64,000 nucleotides of DNA from Amycolatopsis alkalitolerans. GTDB taxonomy: Bacteria; Actinomycetota; Actinomycetes; Mycobacteriales; Pseudonocardiaceae. Positions 1 through 9,370 of this stretch are shown here, piece after piece (the stretch's first letter is position 1; the number at the start of each line of letters is the position of its first letter). Under the pieces are notes generated by a model that was not told the origin of the DNA, did no database searches, and was given only the letters and a program-made list of their open reading frames with translations. The stretch spans positions 248,001 through 312,000 of the forward strand of contig NZ_VDFW01000001.1 of NCBI RefSeq assembly GCF_006152065.1, given 5' to 3'. The position numbers and the translations under genes were made by a program.

Positions 1-1024
1 GGGCGGTGTCTGCCTTCGCCTGCTCGGGCTCCGAAGCCTTGATCGGCTGAACGACCTTCGTCGGCGGCGCGAAGGTGGCCACCGGTTTGCCGGCCACCGG
101 GTTGGTCGGGGGCTCGATCGGCGCGGCACCGGTCAGGTCCACGACGGACTCCTCCCGCAGCGGCGTGAGGGCCGAGTGGCTGCGGGTCAGCACGTCGTTG
201 GCCTTGCGCAGCCGGGTGAGCGCCTGGTCGCTGAGCGAGTTGAGGCGCTGGACCTTCCGGTTCGCCTCGTCCTCACGGCGCTCGGCGTCCGCCGTCGCGT
301 CCGCGACGAGCCGCTTGGCACGCGCTGTCGCCTCGTCCACCAACCGCTTGGCCTCGGCCGTCGCATCGGCGATGCGGCGCTCGGCCTGATTCTTGCTCGC
401 CGTCTTCTGGTCCGCGACGTGCTTCTCGAGCGCCGCACGCTGCGAAGCCATGGTGGTGTCGAAGTCGTGCTCGATGGTGCGGCGCTTGCGCTCGGCCTCG
501 ATGTCCAGCGCGGTACGCCGCTGTGCCGCTTCGGTGGTGAGCTTCCGGACCTCGTTCTTGGTCGCATCGAGTGCGTTCCGGTGCTCGTCGTCGAGGGCCT
601 TGGCGTGCGACTCGAGCGTCTCGATCAGCTTCTGGTACCGCACACGCAGCTTGCTGGACACGTCGGTGCTCTTCGCCCACTCCTCGGCGGCGACCTCCGC
701 CCGGCCGACGATCTCCTCGGCGCGGCTGTTCGCGAGATCGACCGTGCGCTGCATCCGCTCGTCGAGGTCCTCAACCCGCTCCGGCGGCTTCTTGAGCTCC
801 TCGACCCGCATATGCAGCCGGCGGATTTCCGCGCGGGCGTTCTCCAGTTCCCGGGACATCGTGCTCGCCTGCGCCATCGCCGCGTCGCGATCGGCCATCA
901 CGCGCCGGAGGTTCATCTCGACGTGATCCAGGTACTGCAGCACCTGGCCGCGGTCGAAACCGTGCCACACCTGGTTGTATTCGCGCTTCAGCGGGAGCAG
1001 GCCGTTGTCTCGCTCGGAAACCAT
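1..1024 (-). CDS. FilP/DivIVA-like coiled-coil protein (3' end outside window)
   Basis: The frame is open from an ATG at 1024 down to the window edge, giving at least 341 residues, so the stop lies outside. The N-terminus has a short hydrophobic/aromatic segment with FDRGQVLQYLDHVE, which resembles the membrane-binding start of DivIVA and the YDRGQV start of Streptomyces FilP. A long Ala/Glu/Arg/Lys heptad region typical of coiled coils follows (about residues 30-300), with repeated AEAKR / ATARAKR units near 210-260, then a Pro/Ala/Val-rich tail. Such proteins act as cytoskeletal scaffolds for polar growth or division. Role is inferred from architecture only; it could equally be a generic coiled-coil cell-division protein. 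Confidence 0.75.
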   Translation of the reverse strand, partial: MVSERDNGLLPLKREYNQVWHGFDRGQVLQYLDHVEMNLRRVMADRDAAMAQASTMSRELENARAEIRRLHMRVEELKKPPERVEDLDERMQRTVDLANSRAEEIVGRAEVAAEEWAKSTDVSSKLRVRYQKLIETLESHAKALDDEHRNALDATKNEVRKLTTEAAQRRTALDIEAERKRRTIEHDFDTTMASQRAALEKHVADQKTASKNQAERRIADATAEAKRLVDEATARAKRLVADATADAERREDEANRKVQRLNSLSDQALTRLRKANDVLTRSHSALTPLREESVVDLTGAAPIEPPTNPVAGKPVATFAPPTKVVQPIKASEPEQAKADTA

Positions 1025-1086
1025 GCCGACGAAGGTACCTGGGTACAGGGTGTTAGCGCCGTCAGGTCAGCGCGTGTCCGGTGCAC

Positions 1087-3081
1087 TCACCAGTGGAAGC
1101 CGCGCGTTAGTCTGATCAGGCGCGTCGCCGCCTTGGACAGGTTCCGTTCGCCCTTCCCGAGTTTGACCTCGCCGCTGCCGCCGGCCGCCGCCGAGTCCGG
1201 GAAGATGCGATAACCCTCGAAGGCCACGGCATCGACGAGTCCGGGCAGGAACGTGTACGCCGCCTGAATGAGGTAGCCCTCCGGGGTGCCGATGTGCTTG
1301 GGCCTGTCCTTGAGTGCCCGCACCACCATGTCCGCCGCCTGATCGGGTGATTTCGTGGGGAACGCGTCGTAGATCTTCGTCGGGCGGATCATGGGCGTGC
1401 GCACGAGCGGCATGTGGATGGTCGTGAACGTGACCCCGTCACCATGCGTCTCGGTCGCCGCGATCTTGCTGAAGTAGTCCAGCGCCGCCTTGGACGCGAC
1501 GTAGGCGGAGAAGCGGGGCGCGATGCCCTGCACGCCGATCGACGAAATGTTGACGATATGCCCGAATTTGCGTTCCGACATATGCGGCAGCACGGCCAGG
1601 ATGAGCCGCACGGCGCCGAAGTAGTTGATCGCCATCGCGCGCTCGTAGTCGTGGAACCGGTCATACGACAGCCTGATCGAGCGGCGGATCGAGCGGCCCG
1701 CGTTGTTGACCAGCATGTCGATACGGCCGTGCTCCTCGAGCATCTGCTTGACGATCTTGTTGATCGACTCCTCGTCGGTCAGATCCGCCGGGTACACCGA
1801 CGCCGTGCCGCCGGCGGCGACGATCTCGTCGCGGACCTCTTCGAGTTCGTGCTGGCGGCGAGCGACGAGCAGGGGGACCGCGCCAAGGGCGGAGACCTTG
1901 AGCGCCGTCGCGCGGCCGATGCCCGAGGAGGCGCCGGTGATGATCACGCGCCGCCCGTCGAGTTCGCCGCGGCTGCCGTGGGCGCGGGCGCGGAACGGGT
2001 CGAGGTGCTCGCGCCAATAGCGCCACAGCACGCCGGCGTAGCTCTCCAGCCGCGGCACCTCGACCCCGCTCGACGCGAGTTCCTTGCGGGTCGCCGCGGA
2101 CGCGAACACCGACGGGAACGACGCGGTCTCGAGCAGGACCGGCGGGATGCCCAGCCGGGCGAGGAAGGAGTCGCGGACCAGCGACACCCCGGGCACGTTC
2201 TCGCTCAGCTTCGCCAGCCGCAGCAGCCCTCCGGAGAGACGTTCGTCCAGTTGCACGTTGATCGTCGGGGCCCCCGCGACGCGTGCGAAGGCGTTGTAGA
2301 CCGACACCACGGGCTGCGGTTTGGGGCTGACCAGGTGGAAGGCGCAGCCGTCGAGGCCGGGCTTGCGGACGAGGACCAGCAGCGCCTTGGCCACGTAGTC
2401 GACCGGCACGATGTTCGTATCCCCGAGATCGGGGCCGACGAGCGGCAGGTTCGGCACCCGGTTGAGCTTGTCGATGGCGGTGAACAGGTAGTACGGACCG
2501 TCCACTTTGTCCATCTCGCCGGTCTGCGAATGGCCGACCACGATCGCGGGCCGGTAGACCCGCCACGGCACGTCGTGTTGCTGGCGCACCAGCCGCTCGG
2601 CCTCGAACTTCGTCCGGTGGTACGCGGTCGGCAGACGCTGGCCGACGTCGAACATGTCCTCGGTGAACACACCCTTGTGGTCGCCGGCCACGGCGACCGA
2701 GGACACGTGGTGCAGACAACCCGCCTGGATGTCGGCGGCCAGTTCGACGACCTTGCGGGTGCCGTCCACATTGGCCCGGATGCTCGTCTCGTCGTCCGCG
2801 GTGATGTCGTACAGCGCCGCGAGGTGGACGAGGTGGTCGATCCCGCCGCGGAGCCGTTCGCGGGCCTGATCGTCCACGCCGAGCCGGTCGGCGGAGAGGT
2901 CGCCGGTGACGAGCGTGACCTTCTCCGGATGCGGCCACGCGCGCACCAGGTCGGCGAGCCGTTCGCGGGACGCGGCGCGGACGAGCAGGTGGACGTGCTC
3001 GGTGTCCTCCTGGTCCAGGAGCAGCTGGGTGAACTGGCGGCCGATCAGGCCGGTCGCGCCGGTCACGAGATACGCGGACAT
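1087..3081 (-). CDS. Two-domain SDR fatty acyl-CoA reductase (AcrA1-like)
   Basis: This is a 664-residue protein with two Rossmann domains. The N-terminal half starts MSAYLVTGATGLIGRQ and is an extended SDR of the thioester-reductase/male-sterility type (about 1-370). The C-terminal half is a classical SDR with GASSGIGR near 390 and YVASK as the catalytic Tyr/Lys motif. This is the arrangement of mycobacterial AcrA1 (Rv3391) and of bacterial fatty acyl-CoA reductases that make aldehydes or alcohols from acyl-CoA. I start it at the ATG at 3081, with AAGGGGCG just upstream and the nucleotide-binding motif directly after; the longer upstream reading frame has no such support. Reductase activity is inferred; substrate chain length is unknown. 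Confidence 0.85.
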   Translation of the reverse strand: MSAYLVTGATGLIGRQFTQLLLDQEDTEHVHLLVRAASRERLADLVRAWPHPEKVTLVTGDLSADRLGVDDQARERLRGGIDHLVHLAALYDITADDETSIRANVDGTRKVVELAADIQAGCLHHVSSVAVAGDHKGVFTEDMFDVGQRLPTAYHRTKFEAERLVRQQHDVPWRVYRPAIVVGHSQTGEMDKVDGPYYLFTAIDKLNRVPNLPLVGPDLGDTNIVPVDYVAKALLVLVRKPGLDGCAFHLVSPKPQPVVSVYNAFARVAGAPTINVQLDERLSGGLLRLAKLSENVPGVSLVRDSFLARLGIPPVLLETASFPSVFASAATRKELASSGVEVPRLESYAGVLWRYWREHLDPFRARAHGSRGELDGRRVIITGASSGIGRATALKVSALGAVPLLVARRQHELEEVRDEIVAAGGTASVYPADLTDEESINKIVKQMLEEHGRIDMLVNNAGRSIRRSIRLSYDRFHDYERAMAINYFGAVRLILAVLPHMSERKFGHIVNISSIGVQGIAPRFSAYVASKAALDYFSKIAATETHGDGVTFTTIHMPLVRTPMIRPTKIYDAFPTKSPDQAADMVVRALKDRPKHIGTPEGYLIQAAYTFLPGLVDAVAFEGYRIFPDSAAAGGSGEVKLGKGERNLSKAATRLIRLTRGFHW

Positions 3082-3266
3082 CGCGGGCGCCCCTTCTTGC
3101 GTGCGGAACCTGTGCAGGCATTGTGCTCGCCCGGCGGCCCCAAGACCACCGCCAGGCCGGTTCGGCCGCGAGCGCCGTCGGAACATTGGTCGAGACCGGG
3201 ATCGACGATGGGTTCCGCGAGCCGCACGCCGGCTCCTCGCGTATCGTCGCCCCCGGATCGAAGGTT

Positions 3267-3286
3267 GGGTAAAGTCTTCTTTACCC
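3267..3286. promoter_or_regulatory. Inverted repeat between acyl-CoA reductase and Bax-inhibitor-like gene
   Basis: GGGTAAA, six bases, then TTTACCC form a perfect 7-bp inverted repeat in the divergent intergenic region, about 70 bp before the GTG at 3356. It is an AT-rich island in GC-rich DNA. It could be a regulator binding site or overlap the promoter of either gene; no regulator can be assigned from sequence. Confidence 0.4.
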
Positions 3287-3355
3287 GACGGGAACTGGTC
3301 GGCGGTCGCGACCGTTAGACCCCATGCAGGTGCCAGGAGATCCAGGAGGATCAAG

Positions 3356-4180
3356 GTGCGTTCCACAAGCAACCCCGCGTTCCGCCACTTGCCGGCGAAC
3401 GCGGGCTACGGCCAGTACGGACCGAACGTAGGCTTCAACCAGCCACAGGGCGGGGTGCCCGGCTACGGCATGCCGCAGGCGCCCGCCGGGGCCGGCGACC
3501 GGCCGATGACGGTGGACGACGTCGTCATCAAGACCGGGCTCTCGCTCGGCGCGGCCCTGGTCACGGGCGTGCTCACGGCGATATGGGCGCAAGGACAGGT
3601 CGACGCGCGATCGACGGGCGCGGTGTTCGGTCTCATGGTCGTCGCCATGCTCGTCGGCCTCGGGCTGTCGCTGGTGATGATCTTCCGGCGCAAGCCCAGC
3701 GGGCCGATGACGCTGGCGTACTCGGCCGCCGAGGGCGTCTTCCTCGGCGCCATCACCGGCGTGTTCGAGATGATCTACCCGGGTATCGCGCTGCAGGCCA
3801 TCCTGGGCACGGCCGGTGTGTTCATCGCGATGCTGGTGGTCTACAAGACGGGTGCGGTCAAGGTCACGCCGAAGCTGACCAAGTGGATCATCGGGGCCAC
3901 CGCGGGTGTCGTCATCCTGATGCTCGCCAACCTGCTGCTCTCGATGTTCGGCGTGAACATGGGCCTGCGGGACGGCGGCGCGCTCGCGATCATCTTCAGC
4001 CTCGTGGTGATCGGTATCGCGGCGTTCAACTTCCTGCTCGACTTCGACATGGCCGACCGGATGATCCGGGAGGGTTACCCCTCGAAGTGGGCGTGGTTCG
4101 CCGCGTTCGGCCTGATGACCACCCTGGTCTGGCTGTACCTCGAGATCCTGCGGCTGCTTTCGTACCTGCAGAGCGACTAG
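3356..4180 (+). CDS. Bax inhibitor-1/YccA family membrane protein
   Basis: This protein has 274 residues. The first 55 are Gly/Gln/Pro/Tyr-rich and cytoplasmic. Seven hydrophobic segments typical of the Bax inhibitor-1/YccA (UPF0005, TMBIM) family follow, including a GPMTLAYSAAEGVFLGAITGVFE stretch and the acidic pore-like end FNFLLDFDMADR. Family members are implicated in cation leak and stress tolerance; the bacterial role is poorly defined. The GTG start at 3356 is preceded by AGGAGGA at good spacing (3344-3350). It is a single gene followed by a strong terminator. Confidence 0.88.
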   Translation: MRSTSNPAFRHLPANAGYGQYGPNVGFNQPQGGVPGYGMPQAPAGAGDRPMTVDDVVIKTGLSLGAALVTGVLTAIWAQGQVDARSTGAVFGLMVVAMLVGLGLSLVMIFRRKPSGPMTLAYSAAEGVFLGAITGVFEMIYPGIALQAILGTAGVFIAMLVVYKTGAVKVTPKLTKWIIGATAGVVILMLANLLLSMFGVNMGLRDGGALAIIFSLVVIGIAAFNFLLDFDMADRMIREGYPSKWAWFAAFGLMTTLVWLYLEILRLLSYLQSD

Positions 4181-4196
4181 CGCTTTCTCCGTAGAG

Positions 4197-4241
4197 ACAG
4201 AGGACGCTCGGTAACAACCCGAGCGTCCTCTGTTGTTTTTC
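4197..4241 (+). terminator. Rho-independent terminator
   Basis: A 15-bp perfect stem (4197-4211 pairing with 4219-4233, loop of seven) is followed by a T-rich run ending at 4240. It ends transcription of the Bax-inhibitor-like gene. Confidence 0.9.
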
Positions 4242-4330
4242 TGCCCGATCGGGGTGCCCGGCTCCCTTGCGTTAATCACTCAGTGTTAGATGCTGCAATC
4301 AAGCATTTCTTTCACATCTGTGAGGTCTCC

Positions 4331-5053
4331 GTGAGCGTTCCCCCCTCGCCGGGGCGAGACGGCCAACCGAACCCCTTCGTGGCCCCGGGCACCCCGCCGC
4401 CGTACGGCCGGCCCGGTGGCTATCCGCCGCCCGGCGGTCCCGGCCAGGTGCCCGGCTACGGCCCGATGCCCGGTGGTCCTGGTCAGCTGCCCGGCGGTTT
4501 CCCGCCGCCGGGGTCGTTCAACCCGCCACCGCAGAAGAAGAGCAAGTTGCGCTGGCTCCGGTTCGCCATCCCGGGGATCGTGCTGGTGCTCGTCGTGGGC
4601 GGGCTCGCCGCCCGGTTCATCGGGACGCCGACCGACCGCGCCGCGGTGGGCGACTGCCTGAACATCAAGGAGTTCAAGGACGGCGCGGAGCCGGCGAAGG
4701 TCGACTGCAACGATCCGTCGGCCAACGTGAAGATCGGCGTCCGGCTGGACGACGAGAACGCGAAATGTCCGGACGGGGATTACGACGAGTACTGGGTGAG
4801 CGGCGACCGGTCGTACAAGCTGTGCCTGATGCTCAACGCGCACGAGGGTGACTGCTTCGCGAACGTGCGGAGCGACACCGAGGGCTACAAGCGCGTCGAC
4901 TGCGCCGACCCGAGCGCGGAGGTGAAGATCCTCAAGGTGGTCGACGGTACGGCGAGCGACTCGGCGTGTGAGGGCACGGGCGCGCACGGGGCCGTCAAGT
5001 ACTCCCAGCCGCCGACGACCCTCTGCGCGACCAGCAGCACGAACAACGCCTGA
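4331..5053 (+). CDS. LppU/SCO3897-like membrane-anchored protein
   Basis: This is a 240-residue protein. A Pro/Gly-rich cytoplasmic N-terminus (about 1-70) precedes a single membrane segment ([20 protein letters not shown]) and an exported domain with a repeated VGDC/VDC-type cysteine pattern ([36 protein letters not shown]). The layout matches the LppU/SCO3897 family of actinobacterial surface proteins, whose function is unknown. I start at the GTG at 4331 (VSVPPSP), since the residues upstream of it look non-coding. The six regularly placed cysteines suggest disulfides outside the membrane. Confidence 0.75.
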   Translation: MSVPPSPGRDGQPNPFVAPGTPPPYGRPGGYPPPGGPGQVPGYGPMPGGPGQLPGGFPPPGSFNPPPQKKSKLRWLRFAIPGIVLVLVVGGLAARFIGTPTDRAAVGDCLNIKEFKDGAEPAKVDCNDPSANVKIGVRLDDENAKCPDGDYDEYWVSGDRSYKLCLMLNAHEGDCFANVRSDTEGYKRVDCADPSAEVKILKVVDGTASDSACEGTGAHGAVKYSQPPTTLCATSSTNNA

Positions 5054-5059
5054 GCCACC

Positions 5060-5090
5060 CCGGGGCGCCTTCGATGAGGGGGCGCCCCGG
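5060..5090. terminator. Bidirectional hairpin between convergent genes
   Basis: CCGGGGCGCC (5060-5069) pairs perfectly with GGCGCCCCGG (5081-5090). It sits between the convergent LppU-like gene and the thiolase and lacks a clear T-run. Confidence 0.65.
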
Positions 5091-5101
5091 CTTCGAACGC
5101 A

Positions 5102-6322
5102 TCAGCTCAGGCGCTCGAGGACCATGGCCATACCCTGGCCGCCGCCGACGCACATCGTCTCCAGGCCCCACTGCTTGTCGTGGTGCTGCAGCGAATTGAT
5201 GAGCGTCGAGGCGATGCGGGCGCCGGTCATGCCGAACGGGTGGCCGACGGCGATCGCGCCGCCGTTGACGTTGAGCCTGTCCAGGTCGATGCCGAGGTCC
5301 CGGTAGGACGGGATGACCTGCGCGGCGAACGCCTCGTTGATCTCCACCAGGTCGATGTCCGAAATGGACAGACCGGCCTTCGCGAGCGCCTTCTTCGACG
5401 CCTCGACCGGGCCGTAGCCCATGATCTCCGGCGACAGGCCCGAAACCCCGGTCGACACGACGCGTGCGAGCGGCGTCAGGCCCAGTTCCCTGGCCTTCGT
5501 GTCGGACATGACGATCAGCGCCGCCGCGCCGTCGTTGAGCGGGCAGCAGTTGCCGGCGGTGACCCGGCCGTCAGGGCGGAACACCGGCTTGAGCCCGGCC
5601 ACGCCCTCCAGCGTCACGCCCGCGCGCGGGCCGTCGTCCTTCGAGACCACGGTGCCGTCGGGCAGGGTGACCGGGGTGATGTCCTTGGCCCAGAAACCGT
5701 CCGCGATGGCCTTCTCCGCCAGGTTCTGCGAACGCACCCCGAACTCGTCCATCTCCTCGCGGGAGATGTCCTTCAGCCGCGCCAGGTTCTCCGCGGTCTG
5801 GCCCATCGCGATGTAGACGTCCGGGACCTGGCCGTTCTCGCGCGGGTCGGTCCACGCGTCGGCGCCGTCGGCCGCGGTCTTCGCGGTACGCGCCTCTGCG
5901 TCGGCGAACAGCGGGTTGTGCGTGTCAGGCCAGGAGTCCGAGCTGCCGTTGCCGAAGCGGGACACCGTCTCCACCCCGGCCGAGATGAACACGTCGCCCT
6001 CGCCGGCCTTGATCGCGTGCAGTGCCATCCGCGTGGTCTGCAGGCTGGACGAGCAGTACCGCGTGACGGTGCAGCCGGGCAGATGGTCGTACCCGAGTTC
6101 GACCGCGACGGCGCGGCCCATGTTGAACCCCGACTCGCCGCCGGGCAGGCCGCAACCCAGCATCAGGTCGTCGATGTCCTTCGGGTCCAGTTGCGGGACC
6201 TTGTCGAGCGCGGCGCGGACCATCTGGACGGTGAGGTCGTCCGGGCGCATCGACACGAGCGATCCCTTGCCCGCGCGCCCGATGGGCGAGCGGGCGGTCG
6301 ACACGATCACGGCTTCGGGCAT
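5102..6322 (-). CDS. Acetyl-CoA acetyltransferase / thiolase (FadA3-like)
   Basis: This is a 406-residue thiolase of normal length. The nucleophilic Cys is C90 (RYCSSS), the catalytic His is H361 ([10 protein letters not shown]) and the second Cys is C391 (CVGGGQGMA). The N-terminus [16 protein letters not shown] and the [12 protein letters not shown] segment resemble mycobacterial FadA3 (Rv1074c), which likewise lies upstream of cbs. It condenses or cleaves 3-ketoacyl-CoA in fatty-acid or branched-chain degradation; the direction and substrate are not evident. A 16-bp palindrome lies 25 bp upstream of its ATG, suggesting repression by a TetR-type regulator encoded elsewhere. Confidence 0.93.
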   Translation of the reverse strand: MPEAVIVSTARSPIGRAGKGSLVSMRPDDLTVQMVRAALDKVPQLDPKDIDDLMLGCGLPGGESGFNMGRAVAVELGYDHLPGCTVTRYCSSSLQTTRMALHAIKAGEGDVFISAGVETVSRFGNGSSDSWPDTHNPLFADAEARTAKTAADGADAWTDPRENGQVPDVYIAMGQTAENLARLKDISREEMDEFGVRSQNLAEKAIADGFWAKDITPVTLPDGTVVSKDDGPRAGVTLEGVAGLKPVFRPDGRVTAGNCCPLNDGAAALIVMSDTKARELGLTPLARVVSTGVSGLSPEIMGYGPVEASKKALAKAGLSISDIDLVEINEAFAAQVIPSYRDLGIDLDRLNVNGGAIAVGHPFGMTGARIASTLINSLQHHDKQWGLETMCVGGGQGMAMVLERLS

Positions 6323-6346
6323 GGCGGGACACTCCTTCGGGTCGGG

Positions 6347-6362
6347 CTAAGCGGCTGCTTAG
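6347..6362. promoter_or_regulatory. Palindromic operator candidate upstream of thiolase
   Basis: CTAAGC-GGCT-GCTTAG is a perfect 6-bp inverted repeat with a 4-base spacer in the region between the divergent thiolase and cbs. Its size and symmetry suit a TetR-family dimer. It lies just upstream of the thiolase start, where a repressor could block that promoter. Confidence 0.55.
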
Positions 6363-6432
6363 TCCTATCCTGCCTGTTTCGGGCCTCCGGGCAAACCAGG
6401 AAGCGACGTGGGCCACGGTCTACTGTGAGCCC

Positions 6433-7809
6433 GTGGAGTATTACGAGCATGTCGTGGACCTCGTGGGCAACACCCCGCTGGTCAAGCTGAACGTCCTCAC
6501 CGAGGGGCTGCAACCGCTCGTGCTGGCCAAGGTCGAGTACCTCAACCCGGGCGGCAGCGTGAAGGACCGCATCGCGCTGCGCATGGTGGAAGCGGCCGAA
6601 CGCTCGGGACAGCTCCAGCCGGGCGGCACGATCGTCGAACCGACCTCCGGCAACACCGGGGTGGGGCTCGCGATGGTCGCGCAGCGCAGGGGCTACCACT
6701 GCGTCTTCGTCTGCCCGGACAAGGTCAGCGAGGACAAGCGCAACGTGCTCAAGGCGTACGGCGCGCGCGTGGTCGTGTGCCCGACGGCGGTGCCGCCCGA
6801 GCACCCCGACTCCTACTACTCCGTCTCCGACCGGCTCGTCGAGGAGATCGAGGGCGCCTGGAAGCCCAACCAGTACGCCAACCCGGAGAACCCGGCCAGC
6901 CACTACCACTCCACCGGGCCCGAGATCTGGCGGCAGACCGACGGCCGGATCACGCATTTCGTGGCGGGCGTCGGCACCGGCGGCACCATCACCGGCACCG
7001 GCAAGTACCTCAAGGAAGTCTCCGACGGGCAGGTCGCCGTCATCGGCGCGGACCCGGAGGGCTCGGTGTACTCCGGCGGGAGTGGGCGGCCGTACCTGGT
7101 CGAGGGCGTCGGTGAGGACTTCTGGCCGCAGACCTACGACCGGAACATCGCCGACGAGGTCATCGCGGTCTCCGACGCGGAGTCCTTCGAGATCACCCGG
7201 CGTCTCGCGCTCGAAGAGGGGCTGCTCGTCGGCGGTTCGTGCGGGATGGCCGTCGCCGCCGCGCTCCGGCTTGCGAAGCGACTCGGTCCCGACGACGTGA
7301 TCGTCGTGCTGCTGCCCGACGGCGGCCGCGGCTATCTCGGCAAGGTGTTCAACGACCAATGGATGTCCTCGTTCGGCTTCCTTTCCCCGGAACGCTCCGG
7401 TGCGACGGTCGGCGACGTGCTCAAGGCGAAGACGGGAGTCCTGCCCGACCTCGTGCACACGCATCCGAACGAGACCGTCGCGGAGGCGGTCGCGATCCTG
7501 TCCGAGTTCGACGTCAGCCAGATGCCCGTGGTGAGCGCGGAGCCGCCGGTGATGGCGGCCGAGGTGGTCGGCGCCGTCATCGAACGGGACCTGCTCGAGG
7601 CGCTGTTCACCGGCAAGGCCAACCTCGCCGACCGGCTCGACAAGCACATGTCGCCGCCGCTGCCCACGATCGGGGCGAGCGAGCACGTGAGTGCCGCGAT
7701 GAAAGCGCTCTCCGGCGCCGACGGGGCGCTCGTCCTGCTCGACGGCAAGCCCGCGGGGGTGGTGACGCGCCACGATCTGCTGGGTTTTCTGGCGGGCAGG
7801 CGCGGGTAG
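6433..7809 (+). CDS. cbs: Cystathionine beta-synthase
   Basis: This 458-residue PLP enzyme joins serine and homocysteine to cystathionine in the transsulfuration route. The PLP lysine is K44 in NPGGSVKDR. The phosphate loop is SGNTG and VGTGGTITG is present. The C-terminal 130 residues form a pair of CBS domains (around HTHPNETVAEAVAILSEFDVSQMPV and HMSPPLPTIGASEHVSAAM), as in mycobacterial Cbs (Rv1077). It starts with GTG. The cysteine-synthase-like core alone would not separate it from CysK, but the CBS domains and the nearby metB support cystathionine beta-synthase. Confidence 0.93.
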   Translation: MEYYEHVVDLVGNTPLVKLNVLTEGLQPLVLAKVEYLNPGGSVKDRIALRMVEAAERSGQLQPGGTIVEPTSGNTGVGLAMVAQRRGYHCVFVCPDKVSEDKRNVLKAYGARVVVCPTAVPPEHPDSYYSVSDRLVEEIEGAWKPNQYANPENPASHYHSTGPEIWRQTDGRITHFVAGVGTGGTITGTGKYLKEVSDGQVAVIGADPEGSVYSGGSGRPYLVEGVGEDFWPQTYDRNIADEVIAVSDAESFEITRRLALEEGLLVGGSCGMAVAAALRLAKRLGPDDVIVVLLPDGGRGYLGKVFNDQWMSSFGFLSPERSGATVGDVLKAKTGVLPDLVHTHPNETVAEAVAILSEFDVSQMPVVSAEPPVMAAEVVGAVIERDLLEALFTGKANLADRLDKHMSPPLPTIGASEHVSAAMKALSGADGALVLLDGKPAGVVTRHDLLGFLAGRRG

Positions 7810-7914
7810 ATTTATCGTCCTTTTCGTCCGGGGCGTTACGAGCACCACGTCCAGGCATCCGATACCGTGTGCGGCCAGAGCACACACAGCCTTTCAAGGG
7901 GGTTCCAGGCCCAC

Positions 7915-9234
7915 ATGAGCGCTCCGCAGCCACCGAACCAGCCCTGGGGTGGCGGGCAACAGCCGCCACAGGGCCCGCCGAGTGGTCCACAGCCACAGCA
8001 AGACAGTCCGTTCGGTTCCTCCGAGCCCACGCAGGTGGTGCAGCCCGGTCAGTCGCAGGAGGGCTTGTTCGGGGAGACCGCCGAGCCGACCCAGGTCGTG
8101 CAGCCAGGTCAGCCCGGTGAGCAGGCCGAAGGTGGCGCGAGCGCTGCCGGGGAGCAGGGCGGGGAGTCGACTCAGCTGGTGCCCCCGGGCGCGCAGCCGC
8201 CGTCGTCGATCCCGTACGCCCCGCCGCCCAGCGCCGCGGACAACCCCGCTGCGGTCGCCCCGCAGCCGGGTCCGTTCGGCCAGCCCGGCGCGGCCCCCGG
8301 CCAGCAGCCGGGCGGGTTCCCCGGCCAGCCAGGAGGTTTCGGTCAGCCGCAGCAGCCGGGTCCGTACGGCCAGCCGCCGCAGGGCTTCGGCCAGCCGGGC
8401 CAGCCCGGTGGGTTCGGCGGGCCGCCGCCCGGGTTCGGCGCGCCCTACGGTGCGCCCGCCGGTGGCGGTGGGGGCAACGCTCAACTGTTCGGCTGGATCG
8501 CGGCCGGTGTCGTCGGGCTTCTCGGCCTGATCGGCGCCATCCTCGCGTTCACGCTGATGGCCGATATCGGCGGGGGTTCCGACGCGATCGCCCGTTGCGA
8601 GCAGCAGATCCAACAACTGGGGGGCAACCCGAGCATCTGTGGAGGGGACGCGGCCTCCAGCGGCAACACCCAGGCCTGGATCTACACCATCCTGATCGCG
8701 CTCGGTAGCCTGGCCGCCGTGGGCGGCGCAGTGTTGCTGTTCCTGAAGAACAAGCTCGCAGGCTACGTGATCGCCGGTGGCGGCGCGGTGATGCTGCTGT
8801 TCGCGATCGTCACCATGGCTGCGCTCAGCAGCCCGACCCGGATCGTGCTCGAACTGGTCTTCGGCATCCTGATCGCTGCGGTGGGTGCACTCGCGTTTTT
8901 CCCGCAGACGGCGCAGTTCGTCGGCCTCGGCGGTCCGTCCGGTCCCAGTGGGCCTGGTGGTTTCGGTGGTCCGCCCCCCGGCGGGTTCCCCGGCCAGCCG
9001 CCGTCTCCGTACGGCCAGCCGCCGCAGCCGGGCCAGTACGGCCAGCCGCCGCAGGGCTTCGGTCAGCCGTCCCCGTACGGCCAGCCGCCGGGTGGGCCGG
9101 CGCCGGGCAGCGGCGGGTTCCCCCAGCCGCCGAACCCGTACGGTCAGCCGCCGCAGGCTCCTCCCTACGGGCAGCCCGGCCCCTACGGCCAGCCGCCGCA
9201 GCAGCCGGGCCAGCCGCCGCAGCAGCCCTGGTGA
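7915..9234 (+). CDS. Proline/glutamine-rich membrane protein
   Basis: This 439-residue protein has a central hydrophobic block of four likely membrane segments (about 185-345). Long Pro/Gly/Gln low-complexity tails flank the block; the C-terminal 130 residues are built from YGQPPQ / FGQP / PGQP repeats. A short loop in the membrane block carries two cysteines (ARCEQQ, SICGG). It sits between cbs and metB, where mycobacteria have the proline-rich antigen Pra (Rv1078); the position and composition agree, but I do not see the RDD-type core expected of Pra. The ATG at 7915 follows an AAGGGGG ribosome site. Function unknown, probably envelope-associated. Confidence 0.8.
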   Translation: MSAPQPPNQPWGGGQQPPQGPPSGPQPQQDSPFGSSEPTQVVQPGQSQEGLFGETAEPTQVVQPGQPGEQAEGGASAAGEQGGESTQLVPPGAQPPSSIPYAPPPSAADNPAAVAPQPGPFGQPGAAPGQQPGGFPGQPGGFGQPQQPGPYGQPPQGFGQPGQPGGFGGPPPGFGAPYGAPAGGGGGNAQLFGWIAAGVVGLLGLIGAILAFTLMADIGGGSDAIARCEQQIQQLGGNPSICGGDAASSGNTQAWIYTILIALGSLAAVGGAVLLFLKNKLAGYVIAGGGAVMLLFAIVTMAALSSPTRIVLELVFGILIAAVGALAFFPQTAQFVGLGGPSGPSGPGGFGGPPPGGFPGQPPSPYGQPPQPGQYGQPPQGFGQPSPYGQPPGGPAPGSGGFPQPPNPYGQPPQAPPYGQPGPYGQPPQQPGQPPQQPW

Positions 9235-9248
9235 CGCACTGAAACCCA

Positions 9249-9284
9249 GCCGGTGCCCCCGGTCGCGAAACCGGGGGCACCGGC
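9249..9284 (+). terminator. Strong hairpin terminator
   Basis: A 15-bp perfect GC-rich stem (9249-9263 with 9270-9284, loop CGCGAA) follows the stop of the proline-rich gene. A short T-run comes after it. Confidence 0.8.
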
Positions 9285-9370
9285 GTTTCCCATAAGCGAA
9301 CCATGTCCGGAACGCCGGGCCCGCCGCTAGAGTGAGCGCACCATTCCGTGCTCGCCAAGTGAGGGCCATC

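Noticed and set aside
1414..3318. Long open frame on the plus strand opposite the acyl-CoA reductase gene
   Set aside because: It is antisense to a gene with clear SDR motifs, has no recognisable domain or ribosome site, and is explained by high GC content keeping the complementary frame open.
7915..9234. Possible tandem-repeat or CRISPR-like array in the YGQPPQ-coding DNA
   Set aside because: The repeats encode Pro/Gln-rich protein segments in frame and lack unique spacers.
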